DNA of 64,000 bases, taken from NCBI GenBank assembly GCA_029261395.1, contig JAJDBJ010000005.1:62001-126000 (forward strand). Direction: 5' to 3'. This DNA comes from Nitrospinaceae bacterium. Lineage in GTDB: Bacteria > Nitrospinota > Nitrospinia > Nitrospinales > Nitrospinaceae. The translations under genes and the position numbers were made by a program. The stretch's first letter is position 1, and each line of letters starts with the position of its first letter. Shown here piece by piece: positions 51,670 to 59,878 of the stretch. A model generated the notes under the pieces. The model was not told the DNA's origin. It made no database searches and worked only from the letters and a program-made list of their open reading frames with translations.

Positions 51670-53916
51670 TTAAAATTTAAGGGTCGCTTTCAGGTAATAA
51701 CTACGCTGGGTTTCGGAACTCACTTCCAATAACTCCTTGAGTTCCGGATGAGACTTATCCAATAAATTCTGGGCGACAAAAGACAGGTCGACATTTTTCA
51801 TAGGCTGCCAGCCCAAGCGCACATCCAGACGGCCATAGGCTGGAACGGATCGGGAATTGTTTTCACTCACATAATAATAAAAGGTGTCAAATTCCAAATT
51901 GTGGGGCAAATTCAGATAAGAGCGAATATTGAAAATATGCTCCGGCTCCCCTTCCGCTTCAAACCCCTCCTGGAACGTAGTGCTACTAACAGGAGCACCG
52001 GGGAAGGGATGCAGTTGGGTATCGGCGAAGGTATAACTCCCGGAAAGCCGCCAGTTTCTCAAAACCTGCCATTGTCCGCTCAATTCCAGACCGTAGACTT
52101 CACCTTTCACTGAATTATCATTAGTAACAAAAAGTATGTCGTGAAAGCCTGTCGGAGCTGGCGGTCCGGGCTGGAAAAATGCCGTGCCGCTGGTATTACT
52201 TGCAATCAAGTTATCGTAGTCAAAATAAAAGGCGGTGACGTCAAAACTCAGTTTTTCACTAGCTTTGACCTTGTAACCCAATTCATAAGCCAACAATTCT
52301 TCGGGTTTCGTTCCGGTATTGGGGATTTGCTGAAGTAACGTAGGATTTCCCGTGCCAAAGATACCCGGAGCAGGAATGAGGACCTGATTAACCGTTATAT
52401 TTTCATCGGTAACCGTCGGCAACCGAACCGCCCGGGAGAAGGCCGCCCAGATGGTATGATTCGGACTAGGGTTCCAGGCCGTGCGAACACTGGGTTGGAT
52501 CTCCAATCCCGAAAAAACATTATATTCAAACTTGGTTCCTAAAATCAGGCTTAATTGTTCGGGAATCAATTCAATTTCATCATGCAAAAACAAACTTGCC
52601 AGATGGCTATCCTTTTTGGTGTTTTGAATAATACTGGTTGTTTCCAAATCGAAATAGGTATACCGGTAATTCAACCCCCAGGAAAAGTTATGCGCGTCTG
52701 CCAATAAAAAGTTGTGTTGAAAGTCAATATCCAATTGATCCACTACATTATCAAAAGGAACGCCTGATTTCCGTTTCAGGCGGTCATAATACATCTGTAA
52801 TTGATACGAGGAGGCATCATCGAAAGTGCGATTCCATCGGGTCAGGAAATTGGTGCCCTCCTGAACATTGGTCCCCTGAAAGGGTGTCGATCCGGCCGCT
52901 AAAGAAACAAACCGGTTGGTGAAGTCCAGTTCGGAATTCAACCGATAATAGTCGCCTTGCACAGTGAGAAGATCCTGCTTATTAACCTGCCAATCGGTCC
53001 GGAACCCTCCCTGGCCTATTTGCTTGTCATCAAACGCATCACTCCCGTCAGCGGCCTTACCCTCATCCCGGTCTCTGTATTTGCCATAGATTCGGTAGTT
53101 GAGACCATTTTCTAATTTTCCACCATAACGCAGTGTGCCAAAGCCGCGTTCTTCGGTACCCACCCCCCCTGCAACCAAACCTCCCTGAGTTTTTCCAGCG
53201 CTTTTGGTGATGATGTTGATCACCCCGGCTACGGCATTGGAACCCCAGAGCGCCGCCCCCGGACCACGGATCACTTCAATGCGTTCGATATCTTCCAAAA
53301 CCGTGTCCTGCCCAATCCAAAACACGCCCGACTGCACCGGGCTGTAAATGGAACGGCCGTCCATCAGCACCAGGAGTTTGTCTGAACCCAGCCGCTGGTT
53401 GAATCCCCGAATGGAAATGGCGTATCGATTTTGATTGAGTTTTGAAACCAGAACCCCCGGCACCATACGCAGGGCTTCCATAATGTTCACCGCACCCGAC
53501 CTGCGAATATCCTCTTCCGTCAGCACATAAATGGCAGAAGCCGCCTTGTGAACTTGTTCCGGCCTTTTACTGACGGAGGTCACAACAACTTCTGCTTGCA
53601 TTAGTTGGCTAATACTCATATCCCCCTCCAACATTTTCTCTTCATCCGGGGTTAATTTTATTTCATCTGAAAAAACCGGATTGGGACACATGACAACCAG
53701 GCAAATAATAAAACCACTCAAACAAAGGGTTCGAATACTGGATGGTTTTAAATGCCGGGGGCTGGAGGAAAAATTTTGCCTGGAATCTCTGTAAAGAGAG
53801 GATATTGCCTTTTGGATTTTCTGTAAGCAGAACCCCAAAAAGCCGTTTTGCAAGGCCAGCTTGCGATCATCTCTAAAAATATTATCGAATTCTCGAAAAT
53901 TTTTAATTTTAATCAT
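51670..53916 (-). CDS. TonB-dependent outer-membrane receptor
   Basis: A 748-residue receptor. An unusually long N-terminus (1-60) precedes the signal segment LCLSGFIICLVVMCPNPVFS. A TonB-box-like EAEVVVTSV region is followed by the plug (SAIYVLTEEDIRRSGAVNIM, LLVLMDGRSIYSP, IERIEVIRGPGAALWGSNAV) and a 22-strand-type barrel ending in aromatic LKATLKF. The ligand is unknown: colicin I/siderophore or cobalamin-type members share these features. It is divergent from the RiPP precursor gene (365-base gap) and upstream of the YfiR-kinase genes on the same strand. Confidence 0.93.
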   Translation of the reverse strand: MIKIKNFREFDNIFRDDRKLALQNGFLGFCLQKIQKAISSLYRDSRQNFSSSPRHLKPSSIRTLCLSGFIICLVVMCPNPVFSDEIKLTPDEEKMLEGDMSISQLMQAEVVVTSVSKRPEQVHKAASAIYVLTEEDIRRSGAVNIMEALRMVPGVLVSKLNQNRYAISIRGFNQRLGSDKLLVLMDGRSIYSPVQSGVFWIGQDTVLEDIERIEVIRGPGAALWGSNAVAGVINIITKSAGKTQGGLVAGGVGTEERGFGTLRYGGKLENGLNYRIYGKYRDRDEGKAADGSDAFDDKQIGQGGFRTDWQVNKQDLLTVQGDYYRLNSELDFTNRFVSLAAGSTPFQGTNVQEGTNFLTRWNRTFDDASSYQLQMYYDRLKRKSGVPFDNVVDQLDIDFQHNFLLADAHNFSWGLNYRYTYFDLETTSIIQNTKKDSHLASLFLHDEIELIPEQLSLILGTKFEYNVFSGLEIQPSVRTAWNPSPNHTIWAAFSRAVRLPTVTDENITVNQVLIPAPGIFGTGNPTLLQQIPNTGTKPEELLAYELGYKVKASEKLSFDVTAFYFDYDNLIASNTSGTAFFQPGPPAPTGFHDILFVTNDNSVKGEVYGLELSGQWQVLRNWRLSGSYTFADTQLHPFPGAPVSSTTFQEGFEAEGEPEHIFNIRSYLNLPHNLEFDTFYYYVSENNSRSVPAYGRLDVRLGWQPMKNVDLSFVAQNLLDKSHPELKELLEVSSETQRSYYLKATLKF

Positions 53917-54164
53917 AAGCGATGCCTTATTAACAATTATTTTTCCTCATTTCCCAAAGCATTGAAGAAATGAGAGTGGGCTTAACTGCTTTACATTTTC
54001 TTTCTGAATAAATATATTATAAAGGATGCAACCCCCCTTTTAAAAGTGCTAAATCAATAATTTTCCCCAAAAGGGGTAATAAATTTACAATGCCCCTTGT
54101 ATCTTATTTAAAAATAAAGGATTTATTAATATCGGAAAAACAGAGTTACAATAACACTTTTTGG

Positions 54165-54193
54165 TAGACAAAGTTTTCTAATTTTGATACAAG
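54165..54193 (+). promoter_or_regulatory. Candidate promoter of RiPP precursor
   Basis: TAGACA (54165-54170), 17 bases, TACAAG (54188-54193): a weak match. The expected transcript starts at the hairpin ggtaag-ttcgc-cttacc (54197-54213). A second short palindrome, ccccaaaagggg, lies at 54065-54076 nearer the receptor gene. Nothing else is evident in 53917-54281. Confidence 0.35.
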
Positions 54194-54281
54194 GAAGGTA
54201 AGTTCGCCTTACCGTAATTACTGCGATTCTCAATAAAGTTCTTTTTATCAAGAATTCCTTTTAAAAATGAGGAGGCAATCT

Positions 54282-54467
54282 ATGAGCCATCAAAATTTTC
54301 AAGAAGCAATTGAACAGCTTTCTGCCAACGAAGGCATGAACTCCGAACAAGTCAAAGGCAAATTCAACCTGAGTCAGGAAGATATGATTGCCATGCAATC
54401 CAATAATTCCCTCATTCAGGCAGTGACGCCTCGGCCCGCTGAGCTGTGTTGTTGCTGTTGTCTCTAA
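54282..54467 (+). CDS. TOMM/azole RiPP precursor peptide, CCCCCL core
   Basis: A 61-residue peptide. The leader (about 1-48) is helical and acidic, MSHQNFQEAIEQLSANEGMN to FNLSQEDMIAMQSNNSLIQA. A short linker VTPRPAEL follows, and the peptide ends with five adjacent cysteines (56-60) and Leu61. Cysteines next to YcaO, E1-like and SagB genes are substrates for thiazole formation. The ATG at 54282 is fixed by GAGGAGG (54269-54275); an ATG at 54267 lies inside that site. It is followed by a terminator, so it can be made in excess of the enzymes. Confidence 0.88.
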   Translation: MSHQNFQEAIEQLSANEGMNSEQVKGKFNLSQEDMIAMQSNNSLIQAVTPRPAELCCCCCL

Positions 54468-54499
54468 AGTGACAACTAGCGAAAAGTTTTTGTAAGTGG

Positions 54500-54538
54500 A
54501 AAAGGCATTACTCAAAATTGGGTAATGCCTTTTTTTTT
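54500..54538 (+). terminator. Terminator between precursor and enzyme genes
   Basis: aaaaggcattac pairs with gtaatgcctttt around a ten-base loop, followed by more T. A 12-pair stem with a long U-run is a strong intrinsic terminator, 33 bases after the precursor stop and 48 before the E1-like gene. Partial readthrough would set a high precursor-to-enzyme ratio. Confidence 0.9.
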
Positions 54539-54585
54539 ATTTCTGGTAAGATCGTCGGAAATGGAATTTAAAGGAATCAGGGATC

Positions 54586-55650
54586 ATGGCTGAATCTACC
54601 ATGGTGGATTACATCACCGTTCCACTGCCCCAAAAACCACGATTGGCTCCCTGGGTCACTTTTATCGATCTGGGTGACAGTCGCATGCAGTTACGTGGGG
54701 CGGAATTCTCGTTCACCTTACAGCATCCCTTGTTTATTGAAACCTTCCAATCTGTCCGCCCCTTGTTGGACGGTCAGCGCACTGTTGAGGAAATCCTCGC
54801 TTCCAGCGACCCCAAATATCTTCCCACCACGATCACTTTTTTACTTAAAATATTGCGTGCCAACGGCGTTTTGCAGGAAGGCGTTGTTACTCCGCCACCG
54901 CCGCTGACTCCCGAAAATCTTATAGAAAATGAAGCTCTGGTTCAGTTCTTTTCTCATTTCGTGCTGGATCCGGCAGGTACACTGGCCCTTCTGCATAAAG
55001 CGCGGGTGGCTTTGATCGGTTCCGATTCAATGACAAGCCGTATTCACAAGGGTCTCCTGGGCATGGGTTTCGGATCCCTGGCAGAAATCGAGGGTCTCAG
55101 CGCAAAGACCGCGTATGACCGCACTCAATTCCATAAGGAAGTGACCGGTCAACTGAAAGATGTGGACTTTCTCATTGCCTGCCAGGATTCCTCGGATTTC
55201 CGGTTCTTCCAGAATCTGAACGCAGCCTGTCTTGAAACCCAAACCCGGTGGATGCATGTGGCCCTTTCCGGAACCAAAGGCATAATGGGGCCCTCCATCA
55301 TTCCCTATCAATCGGCCTGTTATATTTGCTACGACAAACGGTTGGCATCCAATGCCCCGGAACTGCAAAGTTATGTCGGTTTTCGAAAGCAAACCAGTGC
55401 CACCACCTCTTCTAAAAGCGAAGGGTTTTTAAATCCCCTGTGGTCGACCCTGGCGGAGCAGGTCACTTTGGAGATGGCGCGGATTGTTTCGGGTTTTGCA
55501 CCGCCTAAAACTATCGGACGACTCTATGAGTTTGAGGCAACAACTCCTTTGGTGGAAGGACATGACGTTCTGCGGCTACCGCGTTGTCCTGCCTGCAATT
55601 TACAAAAACCAAAGCGTGAACCTTGGGATCTCATCTCACTAAACCAATGA
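54586..55650 (+). CDS. TOMM cyclodehydratase partner (E1-like, leader-binding)
   Basis: A 354-residue ThiF/E1-like protein of azole-peptide pathways. Residues 15-100 resemble the winged-helix leader-recognition domain (QLRGAEFSFTLQHPLFIETF, FLLKILRANGVL). A degenerate Rossmann motif ARVALIGSDSM (139-149) follows. A zinc tetrad is formed by CYIC (245-248) and CPAC (334-337). It binds the precursor leader and presents it to YcaO. Its stop overlaps the ycaO start (ATGA). AGGG lies before the ATG. Confidence 0.86.
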   Translation: MAESTMVDYITVPLPQKPRLAPWVTFIDLGDSRMQLRGAEFSFTLQHPLFIETFQSVRPLLDGQRTVEEILASSDPKYLPTTITFLLKILRANGVLQEGVVTPPPPLTPENLIENEALVQFFSHFVLDPAGTLALLHKARVALIGSDSMTSRIHKGLLGMGFGSLAEIEGLSAKTAYDRTQFHKEVTGQLKDVDFLIACQDSSDFRFFQNLNAACLETQTRWMHVALSGTKGIMGPSIIPYQSACYICYDKRLASNAPELQSYVGFRKQTSATTSSKSEGFLNPLWSTLAEQVTLEMARIVSGFAPPKTIGRLYEFEATTPLVEGHDVLRLPRCPACNLQKPKREPWDLISLNQ

Positions 55651-57026
55651 TCGCCTCGAATAATGCTCGTTTATCTCTTAATATCCTGCAAAACGGTCCT
55701 CCTAAAACTCTGACGGATGCCCTGCAAGCCGCTAAAAAATTAATCAGCAAACGCACGGGCATCATTTCAACGGTGGAATTTGACAATCTGGCCGCCAATG
55801 AACCCTCAGTCTATTTTGCTCGCAGTACCCCCGCCAATTCTCTTGCTTTAACGGGTATGCAGACGTTGAATTACGGGGATGCCACCTCCATTGATCCCAA
55901 ACGAGCCATTATGAAAGCGGTGGGGGAAAGTATCGAACGGTATTGCCCCGGTCATTTTAAATACGAAGATTTTATTTTATCCGCTTATAGCGATTTGGAT
56001 TGCGAAGCCGTTCATCCGGAGGATTTTGCGCTGTTCAGTGAAAAGCAATATGCGAAACCCGATTTCCCTTTCTCCCCTCTTACGGCATCCACCCCTTTGC
56101 GTTGGGCTTCAGCTTTTTCTTTAAGTCATGATCGACCTGTCCTGGTCCCGGCCTCTTTTGTTCATATCCCTTATCAGTTTGACCCATTGCTCGAACCTCG
56201 AACTCATAGACCCATATCAACAGGATTGGCTTGCGGTTCCAATTTCGCGCCGGCCATTTACAAAGCAATCCTGGAGGTCATCGAACGCGACGCCTTTATG
56301 ATCATGTGGCAAAATCAATTGCCCTGCTCTAGGATAGACCTCTCCACCGTCAGCGACCCTTTTGTTCAATCTATTTTAGATGAGTTGCAGGTGCTTCCAG
56401 CCGAATGCCAGGCTTATCTCATTCCCTCGGATATTGAGGCTCCTGTAATTATCGTTTTACTCCGGAGCACCTCCGGTCAGATCCCCCATACGGTAATTGG
56501 GATGTCGGCGGACCTGAATCCCAACAAAGCCCTCATGCTGGCCCTGGAAGAAGTGTGTTTGAGCTGGGTGGGAATCGGGCGGTATGCTTTGGCTAAAAAA
56601 GATTACAAACCTTCAAAAGATTACAGCGATATCAATACACTGGTACTTCGCGCGCTGGCTTATGCGGTGGACCCGAATCTCAGCAAATCCTTGGAGTTCC
56701 TCAACCCCTCTGGCAAACAGATTTCACTTCAGAATATAAAAAATGTATCCGACGAAAATATGGTCCGCAACATACAAACCCTTGTGGACAAACTGGGTGA
56801 AAAGGATTTAAATGTGGTCGTTAAGGATCTGACCACTGTCGACGTGGATGAAGTAGGATTCAAAGTGGTTCGCGTGGTGGTGCCCGGGATGCAACCCCTG
56901 GACATTAGCCATACACAAATGCATTTGGGAGGAACACGGCTCTATCAAGTCCCCTGCCAGATGGGACTGAAAGCCCAACCTCTCACTGAAGAAGAGGTAA
57001 ACCCTTATCCACATATGTTTCCTTAA
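55647..57026 (+). CDS. YcaO cyclodehydratase (azoline-forming)
   Basis: A 459-residue YcaO enzyme. ATP/Mg2+-binding motifs are GESIERY (93-99), AILEVIERDAFMIMW (207-221) and LALEEVCLSW. The C-terminus NPYPHMFP (452-459) is the proline-rich end typical of azoline-forming YcaO proteins. It uses ATP to cyclise Cys/Ser/Thr onto the preceding amide, giving thiazolines from the precursor Cys run. It overlaps the E1-like gene by ATGA, confirming the start at 55647 rather than the open frame at 55623. Confidence 0.92.
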   Translation: MIASNNARLSLNILQNGPPKTLTDALQAAKKLISKRTGIISTVEFDNLAANEPSVYFARSTPANSLALTGMQTLNYGDATSIDPKRAIMKAVGESIERYCPGHFKYEDFILSAYSDLDCEAVHPEDFALFSEKQYAKPDFPFSPLTASTPLRWASAFSLSHDRPVLVPASFVHIPYQFDPLLEPRTHRPISTGLACGSNFAPAIYKAILEVIERDAFMIMWQNQLPCSRIDLSTVSDPFVQSILDELQVLPAECQAYLIPSDIEAPVIIVLLRSTSGQIPHTVIGMSADLNPNKALMLALEEVCLSWVGIGRYALAKKDYKPSKDYSDINTLVLRALAYAVDPNLSKSLEFLNPSGKQISLQNIKNVSDENMVRNIQTLVDKLGEKDLNVVVKDLTTVDVDEVGFKVVRVVVPGMQPLDISHTQMHLGGTRLYQVPCQMGLKAQPLTEEEVNPYPHMFP

Positions 57027-57044
57027 ATGTAACGAGAGTTTGCC

Positions 57045-57872
57045 ATGTCAAAAATAAGAGCCCAATCCATTCCCGCGTTGGAATCCCAACTGGATCCACC
57101 CCCTCTTTCCGTGTCCGAGCTTTACCATGAAAATACCAAGCTACATCCCCTGACCATTCAACAGATGTTGCCTGTGAGCGATTTTTCCGCAGCCGATTTG
57201 CAGGCCATGTCGCGCGCCCACAAGCAATACCCTAATTTGCCACGAGTCAAGCTTCCTGCTATCGAAAGCATCCCACAAAATAACCGCACGTTTGACGAGG
57301 TCATTTCGTCGCGGAGAAGCTTACGGGATTTTGCCGACCTGGATATAGATCTGAATGAATTGTCCAAAATTCTGCACCAAACCTATGGCATTACCGGCGA
57401 AATACCCGGCAAGAACGGCTCCCGTCTGGATGTAAGATCCGCTCCTTCGGCGGGAGCCCTGTACCCGGCGGAAATCTATATTGCCGTCCGGAAGGTTACC
57501 GGTGTCGAGCCCGGAATCTATCATTACAATGTGCCGAATCATGAGCTTGAATTATTGATTCAGGGAGACCTCACAGAAAAAATGCAAGAGGTCTGTGCTG
57601 GGCAAGAATACGTTCGTCGAGCCTCTGTTGTCGTTTTGATTTCCGGAGTCCTTGAGCGAACCAAACTCAAATACGGTGAACGCGGGTACCGGTATGTATT
57701 ACTCGATATTGGACACCTTGGCCAGAATCTTTATCTCTCCTGCGCATCTATGGGGCTTGCCGTCATGACCACCTGCGCCTTTTTTGACGACGAGGTCAAC
57801 AAGCTCCTGCGTATCGATGGCGTGAATGAGACCGCCATGTACGTCGCCTTCATCGGAAAACGACAACCTTAG
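57045..57872 (+). CDS. SagB-type azoline dehydrogenase
   Basis: A 275-residue FMN oxidoreductase of the SagB type. The FMN site includes SRRSLRDF (89-96) and RSAPSAGALYPAEIYIAV; later come GIYHYN, GYRYVLLDIGHLGQNLYLSC (FMN and dimer contacts) and GLAVMTTCAFFDDEVNKLL. It oxidises thiazolines to thiazoles. It is 18 bases after ycaO, completing the E1-YcaO-SagB set. No protease, methyltransferase or dedicated exporter gene follows; 57873-58071 holds only the Hsp20 promoter and a run of C. Confidence 0.9.
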   Translation: MSKIRAQSIPALESQLDPPPLSVSELYHENTKLHPLTIQQMLPVSDFSAADLQAMSRAHKQYPNLPRVKLPAIESIPQNNRTFDEVISSRRSLRDFADLDIDLNELSKILHQTYGITGEIPGKNGSRLDVRSAPSAGALYPAEIYIAVRKVTGVEPGIYHYNVPNHELELLIQGDLTEKMQEVCAGQEYVRRASVVVLISGVLERTKLKYGERGYRYVLLDIGHLGQNLYLSCASMGLAVMTTCAFFDDEVNKLLRIDGVNETAMYVAFIGKRQP

Positions 57873-57970
57873 CCCGGCAGAAAACTATCGGTATCTGAAG
57901 TCCCGGCACAACTTACGGCACTCCCCCCCCCCATCGTAGCGACGCGACGCCACATTTTTTGATACTCACC

Positions 57971-57999
57971 TTGACACGCCCTGACCACGGTTTTATCTA
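57971..57999 (+). promoter_or_regulatory. Promoter of Hsp20 gene
   Basis: TTGACA (57971-57976), 17-base spacer, TATCTA (57994-57999). It ends about 73 bases before the Hsp20 ATG. No CIRCE or ROSE-like element was noticed in the leader. Confidence 0.6.
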
Positions 58000-58071
58000 T
58001 AGATCAGGAAAGATGGTTCGGTACCGGACTGGAATATCCACAATCTTAAAACTTATTTCAGGAGGATCATC

Positions 58072-58515
58072 ATGAATGTCGTCAAATATGCACCTAAAAC
58101 CTATATGGATCGATTGCTTGATACCGATCGCTTTCTCAATGATTTCTGGCCATGGGCTCACACGGAGGACCGTCGCGTTTACGAGGGACACCTGAAAGTC
58201 AATGTCGTTGAAAATGAAAACGACTATACTTTGACCGCCGAGGTTCCAGGTTTAACGGAAAAGGATATCGACCTTGAGATCAAGGACGGCCGGATGACCC
58301 TGAGAGGCCATGCCGAGGAATCTCAGGAAAAAGAAGGGGAACATTACCGGATGCGGGAATTCAGCCGCAGAAGTTTCGAACGTTCGTTCAGTATCGGCGA
58401 AGGGGTCGACCCGGATAAAATTTCAGCCAAACTGGCCAACGGGATTCTCACTGTAGTTCTGCCCAGAAAAGAAGAGGCCAAACCGAAATCAGTCAAAGTG
58501 GAAATTGGTTCCTAA
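58072..58515 (+). CDS. Small heat-shock protein Hsp20
   Basis: A 147-residue alpha-crystallin-type chaperone. The domain (about 42-140) has LKVNVVENENDYTLTAEVPG, LTEKDIDLEIKDGRMTLRGH, FSRRSFERSFSIGEGVDPDK and the AKLANGILTVVLPR strand. It holds unfolded proteins until refolded by ATP-dependent chaperones. AGGAGG precedes the ATG. It is monocistronic with its own promoter and terminator. Confidence 0.95.
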   Translation: MNVVKYAPKTYMDRLLDTDRFLNDFWPWAHTEDRRVYEGHLKVNVVENENDYTLTAEVPGLTEKDIDLEIKDGRMTLRGHAEESQEKEGEHYRMREFSRRSFERSFSIGEGVDPDKISAKLANGILTVVLPRKEEAKPKSVKVEIGS

Positions 58516-58528
58516 TCCCTAAAAGATT

Positions 58529-58566
58529 AACCCGCGTTTTCTTTGGAAACGCGGGTTTTTTTTATT
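58529..58566 (+). terminator. Terminator of Hsp20 gene
   Basis: aacccgcgttt, a short loop, aaacgcgggtt, then a T run. A perfect 11-pair stem starting 14 bases after the stop. Confidence 0.92.
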
Positions 58567-58676
58567 ATTTTCTGTTATATAATGTGGGGTCAGCTCTTAA
58601 ATCATTGACCCGGAATTTTCACCCATAAAGCCGGATGAAAATCTCTTTTAGCCCTGCATCATCAGGAAGGAAAAAA

Positions 58677-59030
58677 ATGAAATCTCTCGCGTCGATCAAT
58701 GCAAAAGATATCGAAACCATCAAAATGGCTCTGAACGACGCTATTTCGGATATCAATATGGAACTCAAGAACGCTCTTTCGGAAACCAAAATGAAAGAGG
58801 TCATGGAATATAAGACCCGATATACCCGGGTCTATGACAAACTGAGAACCAACCCCTCTATTTACGCTCTGGCTGAATACGAACTGGATATCGCGGCTGG
58901 CGGCCTCAACGACGCTATTGAAATGCTTGAGGAGAATATGGCGGACGACGATCTGGACGATCAGGAAAAATCCGATATCCTCACCTACAAAAACGACTGC
59001 CAGAGAGTCATCGACATCCTCGCCGGCTAA
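58677..59030 (+). CDS. Small acidic helical protein, unknown
   Basis: A 117-residue cytoplasmic protein, almost all helix, with ASINAKDIETIKMALNDAIS and an acidic C-terminal ENMADDDLDDQEKSDILTYK. No family is recognised. AGGAAGGA upstream fixes the ATG at 58677 (MKSLAS); the frame is open to 58635. A TATAAT at about 58577 may be its promoter. It stands alone. Confidence 0.65.
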   Translation: MKSLASINAKDIETIKMALNDAISDINMELKNALSETKMKEVMEYKTRYTRVYDKLRTNPSIYALAEYELDIAAGGLNDAIEMLEENMADDDLDDQEKSDILTYKNDCQRVIDILAG

Positions 59031-59143
59031 CCCTCTAGCGAGGGAGGCAACGGGCTACCCCCTAGGAAGTTATGCAGAGCCGTTGCGGCGTAATACCTCA
59101 GCAGTTTTGCTACCCAAGATTATAAGTAACAGCGATTAAAAAC

Positions 59144-59184
59144 ATAGATGCTTCGTCACCGTGGGCTCCTCAGGATGACAAACC
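59144..59184. repeat. Single REP-like arm
   Basis: gatgcttcgtcaccgtgggc and ctcctcaggatgacaaac match the left arm of the inverted repeat at 2902-2940. The surrounding 59031-59287 also has a gagggaggcaacgggctacc motif related to that at 59795-59820. No gene. Confidence 0.45.
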
Positions 59185-59287
59185 GTTCCCCCTCCTTTTC
59201 AAGTAGGGGATGCAGGGGTGATTATGATAAATCCATTCCTTTTATCCTGTCAAAATTCTTTGAGGTCGGTTTGCGGAGGTATTCCAA

Positions 59288-59506
59288 TCAAAAATTGACG
59301 TAATAACCGTAGGCAAACAACCACCCTGTAACACCCGTCCCCGCCGCCATACATAAAACCCAGGCCATCCGGCTGTTCCGTTTCATTTTGGGGTGATCGT
59401 CATGCATCCAGGCCGAGTGAATCATCATCCCCATAAAATACGAGATGAACAGAAAAGCCAGGAATAGCACCATGAACATGAAGGGTGTAAATTCGAGATT
59501 CTCCAA
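59288..59506 (-). CDS. Small two-helix membrane protein, unknown
   Basis: A 72-residue protein with two hydrophobic helices (FMFMVLFLAFLFISYFMGMM and MAWVLCMAAGTGVTGWLFAY) around a charged His-containing loop (HSAWMHDDHPKMKRNS). The start is a TTG at 59506 with GGAGG seven bases upstream; an ATG at 59527 is possible but has no ribosome site. No family is recognised. It is probably cotranscribed with the membrane protein at 59536. Confidence 0.6.
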   Translation of the reverse strand: MENLEFTPFMFMVLFLAFLFISYFMGMMIHSAWMHDDHPKMKRNSRMAWVLCMAAGTGVTGWLFAYGYYVNF

Positions 59507-59535
59507 CCGTATACCTCCAACCAACATGGCAGGAC

Positions 59536-59745
59536 TTAAAAAATAAAACCGGATTTCGAGACTCCCAAGGCGACCAGCAAATGAGAAAGACCCCACAGGG
59601 CGAGGACGGTCCCGATAAACCCCAGCGTCACCTTGAGTAAAATTGTGAGAAATTCCTTACGCGTCCGGGTTTGCTTGACCCAACTGATGAGCATGGTCAA
59701 ACCCATGACAATAATGAAACTGATCCAATAAAATCTGATAGACAT
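59536..59745 (-). CDS. Small membrane protein, unknown
   Basis: A 69-residue protein with two hydrophobic segments (YWISFIIVMGLTMLISWV and VTLGFIGTVLALWGLSHLLV) split by KQTRTRKEF. GGAG lies close before the ATG. No family is recognised; it is upstream of another small membrane gene on the same strand. Confidence 0.6.
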   Translation of the reverse strand: MSIRFYWISFIIVMGLTMLISWVKQTRTRKEFLTILLKVTLGFIGTVLALWGLSHLLVALGVSKSGFIF

Positions 59746-59878
59746 CTCCGTATCTTATCAATCTTTGCGGAAATTGGGTAATAATCCTGCCCCCTAGCGA
59801 GGGAGGTAACTGGCTGACGGTTAACAGTAATCGATGAGTACCGTGCGCAATTGAAAAACAGCTCCGGGTCTTGCCCGG

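Noticed and set aside
54267-54281. Upstream ATG (54267) as the RiPP precursor start
   Set aside because: It would place the start inside the GAGGAGG ribosome site that fits the ATG at 54282 perfectly.
57926-57936. Run of C after the SagB gene as a regulatory tract
   Set aside because: It is a short homopolymer with no nearby promoter elements depending on it; the Hsp20 promoter lies 40 bases on.
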